Shown: positions 51,606 to 61,877, counted from the first letter of the stretch. The stretch is DNA of 64,000 nucleotides from Stutzerimonas decontaminans (GCF_000661915.1 NZ_CP007509.1:558001-622000); one strand, 5' to 3'. Numbers and translations are program-made. The notes: generated by a model not told the origin, from the letters alone.

Positions 51606-52418
51606 CTACGCAGGTTCCCGGTAGGCCGGATGTTCGGCTTGCAGGCGTTGCAGTCGGGCGAGCGGGTCCTGCCGATAGAACGCCGCGAGCTGCGCGTAGA
51701 CATCGGGAAAGATCTGCTGCAGCACGTCCGGTGCGCTGAAGAAGTACTCGCTGGTAACGGCGAAGAACTCTGCCGGGTTTTCTGCGGCATAGGGGTCGAT
51801 CGGCGTCTCGGCATCTGGGTCGGCGTCGAGCTGGTGGTCGAGCTGGTCGTAGGCGCGCTGCATGGCGCTGGCCCAGGCATCGATGCGCATGTGCCGATGC
51901 AGCGGCGGCAGGCCGTTGGCGTCGCCGTTGAGCATGTCCAGTTTGTGCGCCAGCTCGTGGATCACCAGGTTGTAGGCCTCCCAGCCGCCGCTCTGCTGCA
52001 CGCCCGGCCAGGCCAGGATCACCGGCCCCTGTAGCCATGCTTCGCCGCTGTGCTCGGCGTCCCATTCGTGCTCGACTCCCGCGGCATCGCGGTGTTTCTG
52101 CGGGCTGAGGAAGTCGTCGGGGTAGATGACGATCTCATGAAAGCCGTGGTACCAGCCGAGATCGGCCAGGTGCAGCAGCGGCAATTGCGCCTGCAGCGCC
52201 AGGCGCAGGCGATCCTCGGCTTGCAGCTCGACGCCTGCCAGCGGCGTCAGGCGCTTGTCGTGCAGGAACAGCACGGCACGCTCACGCAGGCGATCCAGCT
52301 CGTCCTCGCTCAGACCGTCGAGAATCGGCAGACTGTCGAGCACCCGCTGCCAGAGTTCGGCATCAACCGGGTTGCGGGCGAGGATGCGTTTGCGCTGCCA
52401 GGCGCGGTAGGACCACAT
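51606..52418 (-). CDS. mtfA: MtfA-type zinc-dependent peptidase
   Basis: A 270-residue M90-family protein. The HExxH zinc motif is NLVIHELAHKLDMLNG near residue 152 with the downstream third ligand in AENPAEFFAVTSEYFF. The N-terminus has WSYRAWQRKRILARNPV and ...RLRERAVLFLHDKRLTPLAG. In E. coli MtfA binds the repressor Mlc and controls glucose PTS; many Pseudomonas keep the gene without that system, so the substrate is uncertain here. Confidence 0.9.
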   Translation of the reverse strand: MWSYRAWQRKRILARNPVDAELWQRVLDSLPILDGLSEDELDRLRERAVLFLHDKRLTPLAGVELQAEDRLRLALQAQLPLLHLADLGWYHGFHEIVIYPDDFLSPQKHRDAAGVEHEWDAEHSGEAWLQGPVILAWPGVQQSGGWEAYNLVIHELAHKLDMLNGDANGLPPLHRHMRIDAWASAMQRAYDQLDHQLDADPDAETPIDPYAAENPAEFFAVTSEYFFSAPDVLQQIFPDVYAQLAAFYRQDPLARLQRLQAEHPAYREPA

Positions 52419-52643
52419 GGTGAAGCTTCCAGCAGGGCGGGGCGCTCACCATAAGCGCGGCGCTTACCAGCGGCAAGCCGGTCCTCCCGAGTCATCGGCC
52501 GGCCGGGCTTTCACCACAGGTCTCCCGCGATAATGCAGGTCGGATCGTCGGACCGCTGCTACGGTGAGTATTCCGGGCGAGCGGCACGCGGCAATGGCCT
52601 TGGTCTCGCCCGGCGTGAATCTCGTAGCGATGAGGAGCCTGCC

Positions 52644-53072
52644 ATGCGTGAACGGACCAGTCCGAACGAGCTTTCCCTGATTAATCCGCCCGGATTGTAC
52701 GACCCGGCCCCGAACGGCTATTCCCATGTGGCGTTGCTGCCGCCTGGCGCGCGGCTGGCCTTCATCGCCGGGCAGGGCGGAGAAACCGCCGATGGGCGTC
52801 TGTCTGACGATTTTCGCGAGCAGGTGCGTCAGGCGCTGCGCAATCTGTGCATCGCCATCGAGGCGGCTGACGGTACGCCACAGCAGATCGCCAAGCTCGG
52901 CGTACTGATCGTCGATCACAGCGAGGCACGGCTGCACATCTTTGGCGAGGAGCTGGCGCGGGCATTGGGACCGGGGCCGAAACCGGCCTGCACCTTGATC
53001 CCGGTGCCGCGTCTGGCGCTGGATGGCATGCTCTTCGAAATCGAGGCCGTTGTGTTATTGGCAGCGGGTTAG
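52644..53072 (+). CDS. RidA (YjgF/YER057c/UK114) family protein
   Basis: A 142-residue RidA-fold protein; the ATG has GAGG upstream (TGAGGAGCC). NPPGLYDPAPNGYSHVALLPPGARLAFIAGQGGE and ALRNLCIAIEAADGTPQQIAKLGVLIVD are characteristic. The conserved active-site Arg that deaminates imines in RidA proper (usually IRTCxE/R near the end) is not clear in LALDGMLFEIEAVVLL, so it could be one of the non-deaminating subfamilies. Followed by the phoD-like gene on the same strand. Confidence 0.82.
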   Translation: MRERTSPNELSLINPPGLYDPAPNGYSHVALLPPGARLAFIAGQGGETADGRLSDDFREQVRQALRNLCIAIEAADGTPQQIAKLGVLIVDHSEARLHIFGEELARALGPGPKPACTLIPVPRLALDGMLFEIEAVVLLAAG

Positions 53073-53159
53073 TCGTAGTGCCGTCGGTCGGCGCGTCACG
53101 GGACTGTCAAGCGGGACGGGTACATCGGAATGACCCCCACTCGCCTGGAGACTTCCGAG

Positions 53160-54713
53160 ATGACCGCACCGGATCAGAAACGCCGCCAACTGCTGCAGGG
53201 CATCGGCGCCGGCCTCGCGCTGCCGGCCCTGGGCGTTGCGCCCGCCATCATCGCCGCGCCGCGCGAGCGTCCGCAGATGCTCGACGGCGTGCAGTCCGGT
53301 GACGTAGCGGGCGACCGTGCGCTGATCTGGAGCCGTTGCGACCGCCCCGGCCGCCTGATCGTCGAGTGGGATACGCGCAGCCGTTTCGGCAATCCGCGGC
53401 GAATGCTTTCTTCGATCACCGATGCCGGCCAGGACTTCACTGCCCGCGTCGACCTGCGCGGGCTGCCGGCGGATCAATCGATCTTCTACCGCGCGCGCTT
53501 TGAAGATGCCCGCAGCGGCATGCTCAGCGAGCCCTGGTTCGGCCATCTGCGTAGCGCACCAACGCGCCCGCGCGACATTCGATTCGTCTGGGGCGGTGAC
53601 ACCTGTGGCCAGGGCTACGGCATCAACCCGGACTTCGGCGGCATGCGCATTTACGAAAGCATGCGTCGGCGGCGGCCGGACTTTTTCCTGCACAGCGGCG
53701 ACGTGATCTACGCCGACGGGCCGATTCCAGCCGAGGTAACCGCCGAGGACGGCAGCATCTGGCGCAATCTGGTCACCGAAGAGAAGAGCAAGGTTGCCGA
53801 GACACTGCGCGAGTTTCGCGGCAACTACCGCTACAACCTGCTGGACGAGAACCTGCGGGCCTTCAACGCCGAGGTGCCGCAGATCTGGCAGTGGGACGAT
53901 CACGAGGTGACCAACAACTGGTCGCCGAGCAAAGAGCTGGATGACCGTTACCAGCAGGTGCGCGACATCGATACGCTGGTGCAGCGCGCACGTCAGGCCT
54001 ATCTCGAATACGCGCCGATGCGCATGGCCCGCGGCGACACCCAGGGGCGCATCTACCGCAAGGTCAGTTATGGGCCGCTGCTGGATGTGTTCGTGCTGGA
54101 CATGCGCAGCTATCGCGGGCCGAACACCCACAACCTGCAAGCGGAGCAGGGCGCCGACACGGCGTTCCTCGGCCGCGAGCAGCTGCGCTGGCTCAAGCGC
54201 GAGCTGCGGGCCTCGCGCGCAACCTGGAAGGTCATCGCCGCCGACATGCCCATCGGCCTGCACGTACCGGACGGTCCGCGCTGGGAGGCGATCGCCAATG
54301 GCCATGACGGCGAAGCGCTTGGCCGCGAGCTGGAGATTGCCGAGCTGCTCACCTTCATCCAGCGCGCACGAGTGCGCAACACCGTCTGGCTGACCGCCGA
54401 CGTGCACTACTGTGCGGCGCATCACTACCATCCCAATCGCGCGGCCTATCAGCAGTTCGAGCCGTTCTGGGAGTTCGTCGCCGGCCCGCTGAATGCCGGC
54501 AGCTTCGGGCCGAATCCGCTGGATGGCACCTTCGGCCCGGAGGTGGTGTTCCAGAAGGCGCCGCCGACCGCGAACAGCTCGCCGCGGGCAGGCTTCCAGT
54601 TCTTCGGCGAGGTAGAGATCGACGCGCAGACCGCTGCGTTGCAGGTCAGCCTGCGCGACATCGATGGCGCGGTGGTCTACAGCCAGGCGCTTGAGCCCTG
54701 GCAGCAGGCCTGA
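53160..54713 (+). CDS. PhoD-like alkaline phosphatase/phosphodiesterase
   Basis: A 517-residue exported metallophosphoesterase. The N-terminus has a Tat-like signal (KRRQLLQGIGAGLALPALGVAPAIIA). The PhoD core follows: VWGGDTCGQGYGIN, DFFLHSGDVIYADG, WDDHEVTNNWSPS, LDMRSYRG, and VWLTADVHYCAAHHY (metal His). An ATG 30 bp upstream is possible; the one chosen has GGAG before it. It would release phosphate from diesters or monoesters in the periplasm; no Pho box was found in the short gap behind ridA. Confidence 0.88.
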   Translation: MTAPDQKRRQLLQGIGAGLALPALGVAPAIIAAPRERPQMLDGVQSGDVAGDRALIWSRCDRPGRLIVEWDTRSRFGNPRRMLSSITDAGQDFTARVDLRGLPADQSIFYRARFEDARSGMLSEPWFGHLRSAPTRPRDIRFVWGGDTCGQGYGINPDFGGMRIYESMRRRRPDFFLHSGDVIYADGPIPAEVTAEDGSIWRNLVTEEKSKVAETLREFRGNYRYNLLDENLRAFNAEVPQIWQWDDHEVTNNWSPSKELDDRYQQVRDIDTLVQRARQAYLEYAPMRMARGDTQGRIYRKVSYGPLLDVFVLDMRSYRGPNTHNLQAEQGADTAFLGREQLRWLKRELRASRATWKVIAADMPIGLHVPDGPRWEAIANGHDGEALGRELEIAELLTFIQRARVRNTVWLTADVHYCAAHHYHPNRAAYQQFEPFWEFVAGPLNAGSFGPNPLDGTFGPEVVFQKAPPTANSSPRAGFQFFGEVEIDAQTAALQVSLRDIDGAVVYSQALEPWQQA

Positions 54714-54719
54714 CCCGGC

Positions 54720-55514
54720 TCAGCCTAGCAGGAAGTTGCCGGCGCGCGGTTCGCCTTCCAGCGCCGGTACTTCCGCTTCGTCCTTGAGCTGTACGCCAGA
54801 GAGCTGCCGGCGGCTGGCTTCGCGCATCAGATAGAGCAGGCGGTGCGCGGCGAGGTTGTAGCTCAGACCCTCGGGGCGAATGTTGGAAATGCAGTTGCGC
54901 TGCGCATCGTGCCGGCCGACCTGCGGCGCCCAGGTGAAGTACAGGCCCAAGCTGTCCGGCGAGCTGAGCCCTGGGCGTTCGCCGAGCAGAATGACCACCA
55001 TGCGCGCCTTGAGGCGCTGGCCGATTTCGTCGGCAATCGCCACGCGACCCTGTTCGACCAGGGTGATCGGCCCGAGCGACCAGCCTTCGGCCTGACAGTG
55101 CTCGGCGATCTTCAAGGCCATCGGTGCGGCGTGGCGTTGCACGGCCAGGGCGGAGAGGCCGTCGGCGATCACCAGCGCCAGGTCGCAGCCGTCTCCCGCA
55201 TGCTCGTCGAGCGTGGTTGCGCTGGCTTTGTCGAGGCGCCGACCGAGGTCGGGACGCTGCAGATAGATCTGTCGGTCTGAAGCGGCGCTGCGCAGGTGCA
55301 GGCAGCCAAGTTCATGTTTCTTCAGCTCGGCAGCCAGCGCTTCGCAGTCCAGCGGCAGATGCACGGCGTCGCGCGCCTGAGCGTGGGCGAACTGGAAATC
55401 CAGCTGCGCGTCGGTGGGCAGGCTGACACCAGCCCGGCCAAGGGCGATGCGCGCCGGGGTCAGCTGGCGCAGGTGCTGCCACGGATTTTCGGTGGTGGGG
55501 GAGCGGTCGTGCAT
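54720..55514 (-). CDS. eutC: Ethanolamine ammonia-lyase light chain
   Basis: A 264-residue small subunit of the adenosylcobalamin-dependent lyase: ethanolamine to acetaldehyde and ammonia. [76 protein letters not shown] and [13 protein letters not shown] are typical of EutC. Start chosen at [12 protein letters not shown]; a longer upstream reading crosses into eutB. It is the last gene of eat-eutB-eutC, 85 bp after eutB with a decayed hairpin repeat in between. Confidence 0.95.
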   Translation of the reverse strand: MHDRSPTTENPWQHLRQLTPARIALGRAGVSLPTDAQLDFQFAHAQARDAVHLPLDCEALAAELKKHELGCLHLRSAASDRQIYLQRPDLGRRLDKASATTLDEHAGDGCDLALVIADGLSALAVQRHAAPMALKIAEHCQAEGWSLGPITLVEQGRVAIADEIGQRLKARMVVILLGERPGLSSPDSLGLYFTWAPQVGRHDAQRNCISNIRPEGLSYNLAAHRLLYLMREASRRQLSGVQLKDEAEVPALEGEPRAGNFLLG

Positions 55515-55599
55515 GGCTACCTCGGAGTGTGACGGGCAGGCGAGTAGAAAAGCGCGCAGCGTTTTCCACCTGAGGATGGGCGAGGTAACGCGAGCGGCT

Positions 55600-56991
55600 T
55601 CATGCCATTTTCTCCAGCGCCCGGCGGAAGGCTTCGGGCAGCTCGCGGCCGAGCTGCAGGCGATTGCCGTCCTGCCGGAGGATCTGCATTTTCGCCAGCC
55701 ATTCCTCGAACTCCGGCGCGGGCCGCAGGCCAAGCACCTGGCGCACGTAGAGGGCGTCGTGGAAGGAGGTAGTCTGGTAGTTGAGCATCACGTCGTCCGA
55801 GCCCGGGATGCCCATGATGAAGTTGATGCCCGCCGTGCCGAGCAGGGTCAGCAGCATGTCCATGTCGTCCTGATCGGCCTCGGCATGGTTGGTGTAGCAG
55901 ATGTCACAACCCATGGGCACGCCGAGCAGCTTGCCGCAGAAGTGGTCCTCCAGCCCGGCGCGGATGATCTGCTTGCCGTTGTAGAGGTATTCCGGGCCGA
56001 TAAAGCCGACCACGGTGTTCACCAGCAGCGGCTTGTAGCGGCGCGCGACGGCGTAGGCGCGGGCTTCGCAGGTCTGCTGGTCTACGCCATGATGGGCGTT
56101 GGCCGACAGCGCGCTGCCCTGGCCGGTCTCGAAATACATGAGGTTGTCGCCGAGGGTGCCGCGCTTCTGCGACAGCCCGGCCTCGTAGCCTTCCTGCAGC
56201 GTCGCCAGGCTGATGCCGAAGCTGGCGTTGGCCGCCTCGGTGCCGGCGATGGACTGGAACACCAGATCCAGCGGCGCGCCGCGATTGATCGCCTCGATGG
56301 AGGTGGTGACGTGGGTGAGGATGCAGGCCTGGGTCGGGATCTCGTAGCGGCCGATCACCGCATCGAGCATCTTCAGCAGCTCGCAGATGCCGGCGGTGCT
56401 GTCGGTGGCCGGGTTGATACCGATCACCGCGTCGCCGTTGCCGTAGAGCAGGCCGTCGAGGATGCTCGCAGCGATGCCGGCACCATCGTCGGTCGGGTGA
56501 TTGGGCTGCAGCCGGGTGGACATGCGCCCGGCCAGGCCGATGCTGTTGCGAAAGCGGGTGACGACGCGGACCTTCTGCGCGACCAGGATCAGGTCCTGCA
56601 CGCGCATGATCTTCGACACTGCGGCGACCATCTCCGGCGTCAGGCCGGGTGCCAGAGCCTTTAGCGACGACTCGTCCGCCTCCTCGCCGAGCAGCCAGTT
56701 GCGGAAATCGCCCACGGTCAGGTGGCTGACCGGGGCGAAGGCAGCGGCGTCATGGCTGTCGATGATCAGCCGAGTGACTTCATCGCTTTCGTAGGGGATC
56801 AGCGCTTCATCAAGAAAACGCTTGAGCGGCACATGGGCCAGGCACATCTGCGCCGCGACGCGTTCGGCATCGCTGCCCGCCGCGACTCCGGCGAGCAGGT
56901 CGCCGGAGCGCGCAGGGCTAGCTTTGGCCATCACCTCGCGCAGGTCGTCGAAGCGCCAGGTGGTGCCGCCCACGCTGTGCGAGTACGCCAT
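55600..56991 (-). CDS. eutB: Ethanolamine ammonia-lyase heavy chain
   Basis: A 463-residue catalytic large subunit of the B12-dependent ethanolamine ammonia-lyase. MQ...[75 protein letters not shown], and [18 protein letters not shown] are typical. A longer in-frame reading that runs upstream through the permease gene is an artefact. eutC follows. No EutA reactivase or microcompartment genes are present, as in other pseudomonads. Confidence 0.96.
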   Translation of the reverse strand: MAYSHSVGGTTWRFDDLREVMAKASPARSGDLLAGVAAGSDAERVAAQMCLAHVPLKRFLDEALIPYESDEVTRLIIDSHDAAAFAPVSHLTVGDFRNWLLGEEADESSLKALAPGLTPEMVAAVSKIMRVQDLILVAQKVRVVTRFRNSIGLAGRMSTRLQPNHPTDDGAGIAASILDGLLYGNGDAVIGINPATDSTAGICELLKMLDAVIGRYEIPTQACILTHVTTSIEAINRGAPLDLVFQSIAGTEAANASFGISLATLQEGYEAGLSQKRGTLGDNLMYFETGQGSALSANAHHGVDQQTCEARAYAVARRYKPLLVNTVVGFIGPEYLYNGKQIIRAGLEDHFCGKLLGVPMGCDICYTNHAEADQDDMDMLLTLLGTAGINFIMGIPGSDDVMLNYQTTSFHDALYVRQVLGLRPAPEFEEWLAKMQILRQDGNRLQLGRELPEAFRRALEKMA

Positions 56992-57005
56992 GTCAGCCTC
57001 CTTCT

Positions 57006-58454
57006 TCAGTGCAGCGATGCTTCGGCCTTCTCGATCGCCGCGAATTCCTCTTCCGGCGTGCCGGCCACCAGATGATGTCGACTGTAGATCGCAAAGTAGG
57101 CGATGAAGATCCCGTAGATGATCGCGGCGCCGATCACCACGCGGGGATCGACCAGGAAGCCCGCGATCACCGCGATGCAGGCCAGCACCAGCGCCACGCC
57201 CGAGGTGACGATGCCGCCGGGCGTCTTGTACGGGCGATGCAGGTCCGGCCGGCGCAGGCGCAGGACGATGTGCGAGGCCATCATCAAGACGTAGGAGATG
57301 GTGGCGCCGAACACAGCCACCAGAATCAGCAGGTCGCCCTGGCCGGTCAGCGACAGCAGGAAGCCGATCACGCCGGGGATCACCAGGGCCAGCACCGGCG
57401 CCTTGTTCCTGTTGGTCAGCGACAGCTTGCGCGGCAGGTACCCGGCCCGCGACAGCGCGAAGATCTGCCGCGAGTAGGCATAGATGATCGAGAAGAAGCT
57501 GGCGATCAGCCCGGCCAGACCGACCAGATTGACGAAGCCGCTCATCCAGGTGGACGAGCCGTAGGCGGTGGTCAGCGCTTCCACCAGCGGGTTGCCGGAT
57601 GCCACCAGCGTGCTGGAGCCGGCGCCGCCCGGGCCCACCAGCAGGATCAGCCCGGCGAAGGCGACCAGGATCAGCATGGCGCCGATCAAGCCGCGCGGCA
57701 TGTCGCGCTGCGGATTCTTGGTTTCCTCGGCGGCCAGCGGTACGCCTTCCACGGCGAGGAAGAACCAGATCGCGTAGGGAATCGCCGCCCAGATGCCGAC
57801 GTAGCCATAGGGCAAGAAGTTGCTGGCACCGGCAGCGGTGGTCGGTGCGATATCGAGCAGCTTGTCCACCGAGAAGTGCGGCACCATCGCCACGATGAAC
57901 ACGGCCAGCGCCAGGGCGGCGACGGCGGTGATGATGAACATCAGCTTCAGCGCCTCGCCGACGCCGAAGATATGGATGCCAATGAAAATGATGTAGAAGG
58001 CGAGATAGATCATCCAGCCGCCGATGCCGAACAGCGACTCGCAATAGGCGCCGATGAACACGGCGATGGCCGCCGGCGCTATGGCGTACTCGATGAGGAT
58101 CGCCGTACCGGTGAGAAAGCCACCCAGCGGGCCGAACGCGGTGCGTGCGAAGCCGTAGCCGCCACCAGCCGTGGGCACCATCGATGACAGCTCGGCCAGC
58201 GAGAAGCACATGCACAGGTACATGGTCGCCATCAGCAACGTGGCGATGAACAATCCACCCCAGCCGCCCTGGGCGAGGCCGAAGTTCCAGCCGGCGTAGT
58301 CGCCGGAGATCACGTAGGCGACGCCGAGACCGACCAGCAGCACCCAGCCGGCGGCGCCCTTCTTCAGTTCGCGTTCTTGGAAATAGCTACTGCCAACGGT
58401 TTCGAAATCGATTGCATGGTGCGGTGGCGTTGAACGGCTGTGTTCGAGAGCCAT
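57006..58454 (-). CDS. eat: Ethanolamine permease (APC family)
   Basis: A 482-residue inner-membrane transporter with about 12 helices. ELKKGAAGWVLLVGLGVAYVISGDYAGWNFGLAQGGWGG, FARTAFGPLGGFLTG and PYAIWFFLAVEGVPLAAEE are the APC/ethanolamine-permease (2.A.3.5) pattern. It brings ethanolamine in for EutBC, beginning the operon. The ATG is 40 bp downstream of a sigma-54 promoter. The eutB start follows its stop by 14 bp. Confidence 0.94.
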   Translation of the reverse strand: MALEHSRSTPPHHAIDFETVGSSYFQERELKKGAAGWVLLVGLGVAYVISGDYAGWNFGLAQGGWGGLFIATLLMATMYLCMCFSLAELSSMVPTAGGGYGFARTAFGPLGGFLTGTAILIEYAIAPAAIAVFIGAYCESLFGIGGWMIYLAFYIIFIGIHIFGVGEALKLMFIITAVAALALAVFIVAMVPHFSVDKLLDIAPTTAAGASNFLPYGYVGIWAAIPYAIWFFLAVEGVPLAAEETKNPQRDMPRGLIGAMLILVAFAGLILLVGPGGAGSSTLVASGNPLVEALTTAYGSSTWMSGFVNLVGLAGLIASFFSIIYAYSRQIFALSRAGYLPRKLSLTNRNKAPVLALVIPGVIGFLLSLTGQGDLLILVAVFGATISYVLMMASHIVLRLRRPDLHRPYKTPGGIVTSGVALVLACIAVIAGFLVDPRVVIGAAIIYGIFIAYFAIYSRHHLVAGTPEEEFAAIEKAEASLH

Positions 58455-58493
58455 GGGGGGAATCCTCTTGGATAGGTTGGCAGGTCTCTCCCT

Positions 58494-58509
58494 AGCAAGC
58501 GTCATGCCC
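58494..58509 (-). promoter_or_regulatory. Sigma-54 (-24/-12) promoter of eat-eutB-eutC
   Basis: On the minus strand GGGCATGACGCTTGCT matches TGGCACG-N4-TTGCW in 14 of 16 positions, with the invariant GG and GC at exact spacing, 40 bp upstream of the permease ATG. In P. aeruginosa the homologous operon is activated by the sigma-54-dependent regulator EatR; the match here suggests the same mode. Confidence 0.72.
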
Positions 58510-58618
58510 CACGCCGGAAATGCGATATTTACGGTGTTTTGTCAGCCAAGTTCGGCAGGAACGCACCTTTTGCGTGCTCCGCAGCACCACGGCGGAGCCG
58601 GCAGGCGTCTTGTTCAAG

Positions 58619-58644
58619 GCATGGGCGGCATGCGCCGCCCATGC
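58619..58644 (-). terminator. Hairpin after the aldehyde dehydrogenase gene
   Basis: Perfect stem GCATGGGCGGC / GCCGCCCATGC around an AT core, just past the stop of the dehydrogenase gene, but without a T-tract. It separates that gene from the eat operon and could act as a weak terminator or mRNA 3' stabiliser. Confidence 0.55.
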
Positions 58645-58651
58645 TGATCCA

Positions 58652-60172
58652 TCAGAAGAAGCCCAGCGGATTGATGTCGTAGCTGATCAGCAGATTCTTG
58701 GTCTGCTGGTAGCTGTCGAGGATCATCTTGTGGGTTTCGCGCCCGACGCCGGACTTCTTGTAGCCACCGAACGCGGCATGCGCCGGGTAGAGGTGGTAGC
58801 AGTTGGTCCAGACACGGCCCGCCTTGATCGCCCGGCCCATGCGGTAGGCGCGGTTGATGTCGCGGGTCCAGACGCCGGCGCCGAGGCCGTACTCGGTGTC
58901 GTTGGCGATGGCCAGGGCTTCGGCTTCATCCTTGAAGGTGGTAACGCCGATCACCGGGCCGAAGATCTCCTCCTGGAACACGCGCATCTGGTTGGTGCCC
59001 TTGAGCAGGGTCGGCTGGATGTAATAGCCGGTGGCAAGTGAGCCTTCGAGCTTCTCCGCTGCGCCGCCGGTGAGCACTTCCGCGCCCTCGCCCTTGGCGA
59101 TTTCCAGGTAGGACATGATCTTGTCGAACTGCTGCTGGCTGGCCTGGGCGCCGACCATGGTCTCGGTGTCCAGCGGGTCGCCACGCTTGATCTGCGACAC
59201 CTTCTTCATCACCGCTTCCATGAAGGGTGCGTAGATCGACTCCTGCACCAGCGCGCGCGACGGGCAGGTGCACACCTCGCCCTGGTTGAAGAAGCCCAGT
59301 ACCAGGCCTTCGGCGGCCTTCTCGATGAAGGTCGGTTCGGCCTGCATGATGTCTTCGAAGTAGATGTTCGGGCTCTTGCCACCCAGCTCGACGGTGCTCG
59401 GGATGATGGCCTCGGCGGCGCGTTTCATGATGTGCGAGCCCACCGGTGTGGAGCCGGTGAAGGCGATCTTGGCAATGCGCTTGCTGCTGGCCAGGGCCTC
59501 GCCGGCCTCACGACCATAGCCTTGCACCACGTTGAGCACGCCCGGTGGCAGCAGGTCGCCAATGACCTCCATCAGTACCGTGATACCCAGCGGTGTCTGC
59601 TCGGCCGGTTTCAGCACTACGCAGTTGCCGGCGGCCAATGCCGGGGCGAGCTTCCAGGCGGCCATCAGGATCGGGAAGTTCCATGGGATGATCTGCCCGA
59701 CCACGCCCAGCGGTTCGTGGAAATGGTAAGCGGCCGTGTGCTCGTCGATTTCGGCGCTGGTGCCCTCCTGGGCGCGGATGCAGCCGGCGAAGTAGCGGAA
59801 GTGGTCAGCCGCCAGCGGGATATCGGCGTTCAGCGTTTCCCGCACCGCCTTGCCGTTGTCCCAGGTTTCGGTGATGGCGAGCATCTCCAGGTTCTGCTCG
59901 ATGCGGTCGGCGATCTGCAGCAGGATCAGCGAGCGCGCCTGCACGCTGGTCTTGCCCCAGGCGTCGGCAGCGGCGTGGCCGGCGTCCAGGGCTTTCTCGA
60001 TATCGGCGGCGTCGGAGCGGGGGAATTCGGCAATCGGCTGGCCGTTGACCGGCGACAGGTTGGTGAAATATTGACCGCCTACGGGTTCGACGAACTGCCC
60101 GTTGATGTAGTTGCCGTAGCGGGGTTTGAAGTTGACCTTGGCACCTTCGGTGCCGGGATGGGCGTAACGCAT
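58652..60172 (-). CDS. exaC: NAD-dependent acetaldehyde dehydrogenase (ExaC/AldA type)
   Basis: A 506-residue class aldehyde dehydrogenase. Catalytic Cys in [16 protein letters not shown], Glu in [15 protein letters not shown], cofactor region [43 protein letters not shown] near the end. It oxidises acetaldehyde from ethanolamine (and ethanol) to acetate. GGAG seven bases before the ATG. Upstream of eat on the same strand but apart from it by 197 bp with a promoter, so transcribed separately. In P. aeruginosa a regulator gene (eatR) lies between this gene and mpl; here it is missing. Confidence 0.94.
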   Translation of the reverse strand: MRYAHPGTEGAKVNFKPRYGNYINGQFVEPVGGQYFTNLSPVNGQPIAEFPRSDAADIEKALDAGHAAADAWGKTSVQARSLILLQIADRIEQNLEMLAITETWDNGKAVRETLNADIPLAADHFRYFAGCIRAQEGTSAEIDEHTAAYHFHEPLGVVGQIIPWNFPILMAAWKLAPALAAGNCVVLKPAEQTPLGITVLMEVIGDLLPPGVLNVVQGYGREAGEALASSKRIAKIAFTGSTPVGSHIMKRAAEAIIPSTVELGGKSPNIYFEDIMQAEPTFIEKAAEGLVLGFFNQGEVCTCPSRALVQESIYAPFMEAVMKKVSQIKRGDPLDTETMVGAQASQQQFDKIMSYLEIAKGEGAEVLTGGAAEKLEGSLATGYYIQPTLLKGTNQMRVFQEEIFGPVIGVTTFKDEAEALAIANDTEYGLGAGVWTRDINRAYRMGRAIKAGRVWTNCYHLYPAHAAFGGYKKSGVGRETHKMILDSYQQTKNLLISYDINPLGFF

Positions 60173-60386
60173 GGTAAGTCTCCGGTTCTTGTAATGGTCT
60201 GTGGAAACGGCGGTGGTTTCAGCGTAGATCAGCTTGCGGCGGCCTGCGACCGAACCGACATTCGGGTGCTGCGTCCGCGCTGGCGGGGCCGTTCCCGGCG
60301 CGGCGCTGTGCTAATCTGCCGCGCAATTTCCGACAGCCGCGAGCCGTTCCAGATGGGCGCCTTGCGGGGCATTGCAGAGGACATCC

Positions 60387-61736
60387 ATGCATATCCACAT
60401 TCTCGGCATCTGCGGCACCTTCATGGGTTCGCTGGCGGTGCTGGCCAAGGAGCTCGGACACCGGGTCACCGGTTCCGATGCCAATGTCTATCCGCCCATG
60501 AGCACTCAGTTGGAAGCCCAGGGTATCGAGCTGATGCAGGGCTACGAGCCGGCGCACCTGGAGCCGGCCCCTGATCTGGTGGTGGTTGGCAATGCGCTGT
60601 CGCGCGGCAATCCGGCGGTCGAGTATGTGCTGAACAAGGGCTTGCCCTATGTTTCCGGGCCACAGTGGCTGGCTGATCATGTGCTGCAGGGGCGTTGGGT
60701 GCTCGCCGCGGCCGGCACTCACGGCAAGACCACCACCAGCAGCATGCTGGCCTGGGTGCTGGAGCATGCTGGCATGAGCCCGGGCTTTCTCATCGGTGGG
60801 GTGCCGCAGAACTTCGGCATTTCCGCGCGCCTGGGCGGCACGCCGTTCTTCGTGGTCGAGGCCGACGAGTACGACAGCGCCTTCTTCGACAAGCGCAGCA
60901 AGTTCGTCCATTACCGCCCGCGCACCGCGATCCTGAACAATCTGGAATTCGATCACGCGGACATATTCCCGGATCTCGCTGCTATCGAGCGGCAGTTTCA
61001 TCATCTGGTGCGCACGGTGCCGGGTGAGGGACTGATCATCCATCCCGAATCGGAAACGGCGCTCAAGCGCGTCATCGAGATGGGCTGCTGGACCCCTGTC
61101 CAGACCACCGGTGACAATGGCCAGTGGCAGGCGAACCTGCTCAGCGCCGACGGCTCGCGCTTCGAGGTGATCTTCGAGGGCGAGGTGCAGGGCGAGGTGG
61201 ACTGGGAGCTGACTGGCCTGCACAACGTCAACAATGCGCTGGCGACGCTCGCCGCAGCGCGGCATGTCGGTGTGCTGCCGAAGCAGGGAGCCGAGGCACT
61301 GAGCGAATTCCGTAGCGTCAAACGGCGCATGGAGAAGGTCGCCGAGGTCAATGGCGTGACCATCTATGACGATTTCGCCCATCACCCGACCGCCATCGCC
61401 ACCACTCTGGATGGCCTGCGCAAGCGCGTGGGCGATACACCGATCATCGCGGTGATCGAACCACGCTCCAACTCGATGAAGCTCGGCGCGCATCGCGAGG
61501 GCCTGGCCGAATCAGTGGCGTTGGCTGACCAGGCCATCTGGTACGCACCGGCCAATCTCGGCTGGGACCTGGCTGCGACCGTCGCCAGCTCGCCGGTGCC
61601 GACCACGGTCTGCGATTCGCTGGAGGCGATCATCGCCAAGGTGAAAGCTGACGCCACGCCCGGTACCCAGGTGGTGGTGATGAGCAATGGCGGTTTTGGC
61701 GGGCTGCATGGCAAGCTGGCCGAGGCGTTGAGCTGA
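60387..61736 (+). CDS. mpl: UDP-N-acetylmuramate:L-alanyl-gamma-D-glutamyl-meso-diaminopimelate ligase
   Basis: A 449-residue murein-tripeptide recycling ligase, a cytoplasmic Mur-ligase family member. MHIHILGICGTFMGSLAVLAKELGHRVTGSDANVYPPM, the ATP site AGTHGKTTTSSML, EADEYDSAFFDKRSKFVHYRP and the C-terminal DDFAHHPTAIATTL / EPRSNSMKLG motifs are typical for Mpl. Start at the ATG (MHIHILG); 5 upstream residues of open frame lack support. Divergent from the aldehyde dehydrogenase gene. Confidence 0.96.
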   Translation: MHIHILGICGTFMGSLAVLAKELGHRVTGSDANVYPPMSTQLEAQGIELMQGYEPAHLEPAPDLVVVGNALSRGNPAVEYVLNKGLPYVSGPQWLADHVLQGRWVLAAAGTHGKTTTSSMLAWVLEHAGMSPGFLIGGVPQNFGISARLGGTPFFVVEADEYDSAFFDKRSKFVHYRPRTAILNNLEFDHADIFPDLAAIERQFHHLVRTVPGEGLIIHPESETALKRVIEMGCWTPVQTTGDNGQWQANLLSADGSRFEVIFEGEVQGEVDWELTGLHNVNNALATLAAARHVGVLPKQGAEALSEFRSVKRRMEKVAEVNGVTIYDDFAHHPTAIATTLDGLRKRVGDTPIIAVIEPRSNSMKLGAHREGLAESVALADQAIWYAPANLGWDLAATVASSPVPTTVCDSLEAIIAKVKADATPGTQVVVMSNGGFGGLHGKLAEALS

Positions 61737-61744
61737 TTGCTCAA

Positions 61745-61852
61745 GGTGGAAAACGCTTCGCGATTTTCCACCTACAAAATTTCGAGATACGGCGAATTTT
61801 TTTTCAAAGCGTCGCGAGCGGGTAGGGTGGAAATCGCCGAAGGCATTTCCAC
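61745..61852. repeat. Two GGTGGA...TCCACC hairpins between mpl and ubiX
   Basis: The first (61745-61773) has arms GGTGGAAAA / TTTTCCACC; the second (61822-61852) has GTAGGGTGGAAAT / ATTTCCAC. They are of the same family as those at 3019-3092 and 15690-15764. Confidence 0.75.
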
Positions 61853-61877
61853 GCGGATCGCACCAGGAGCAGATTGA

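Noticed and set aside
55600-58215. A continuous 871-codon minus-strand reading that would fuse the permease region to eutB
   Set aside because: The part upstream of eutB is in the wrong frame relative to the permease gene and is Arg/His/Ala-rich non-protein sequence. eutB has its own start at 56991 and the permease is encoded in another frame.
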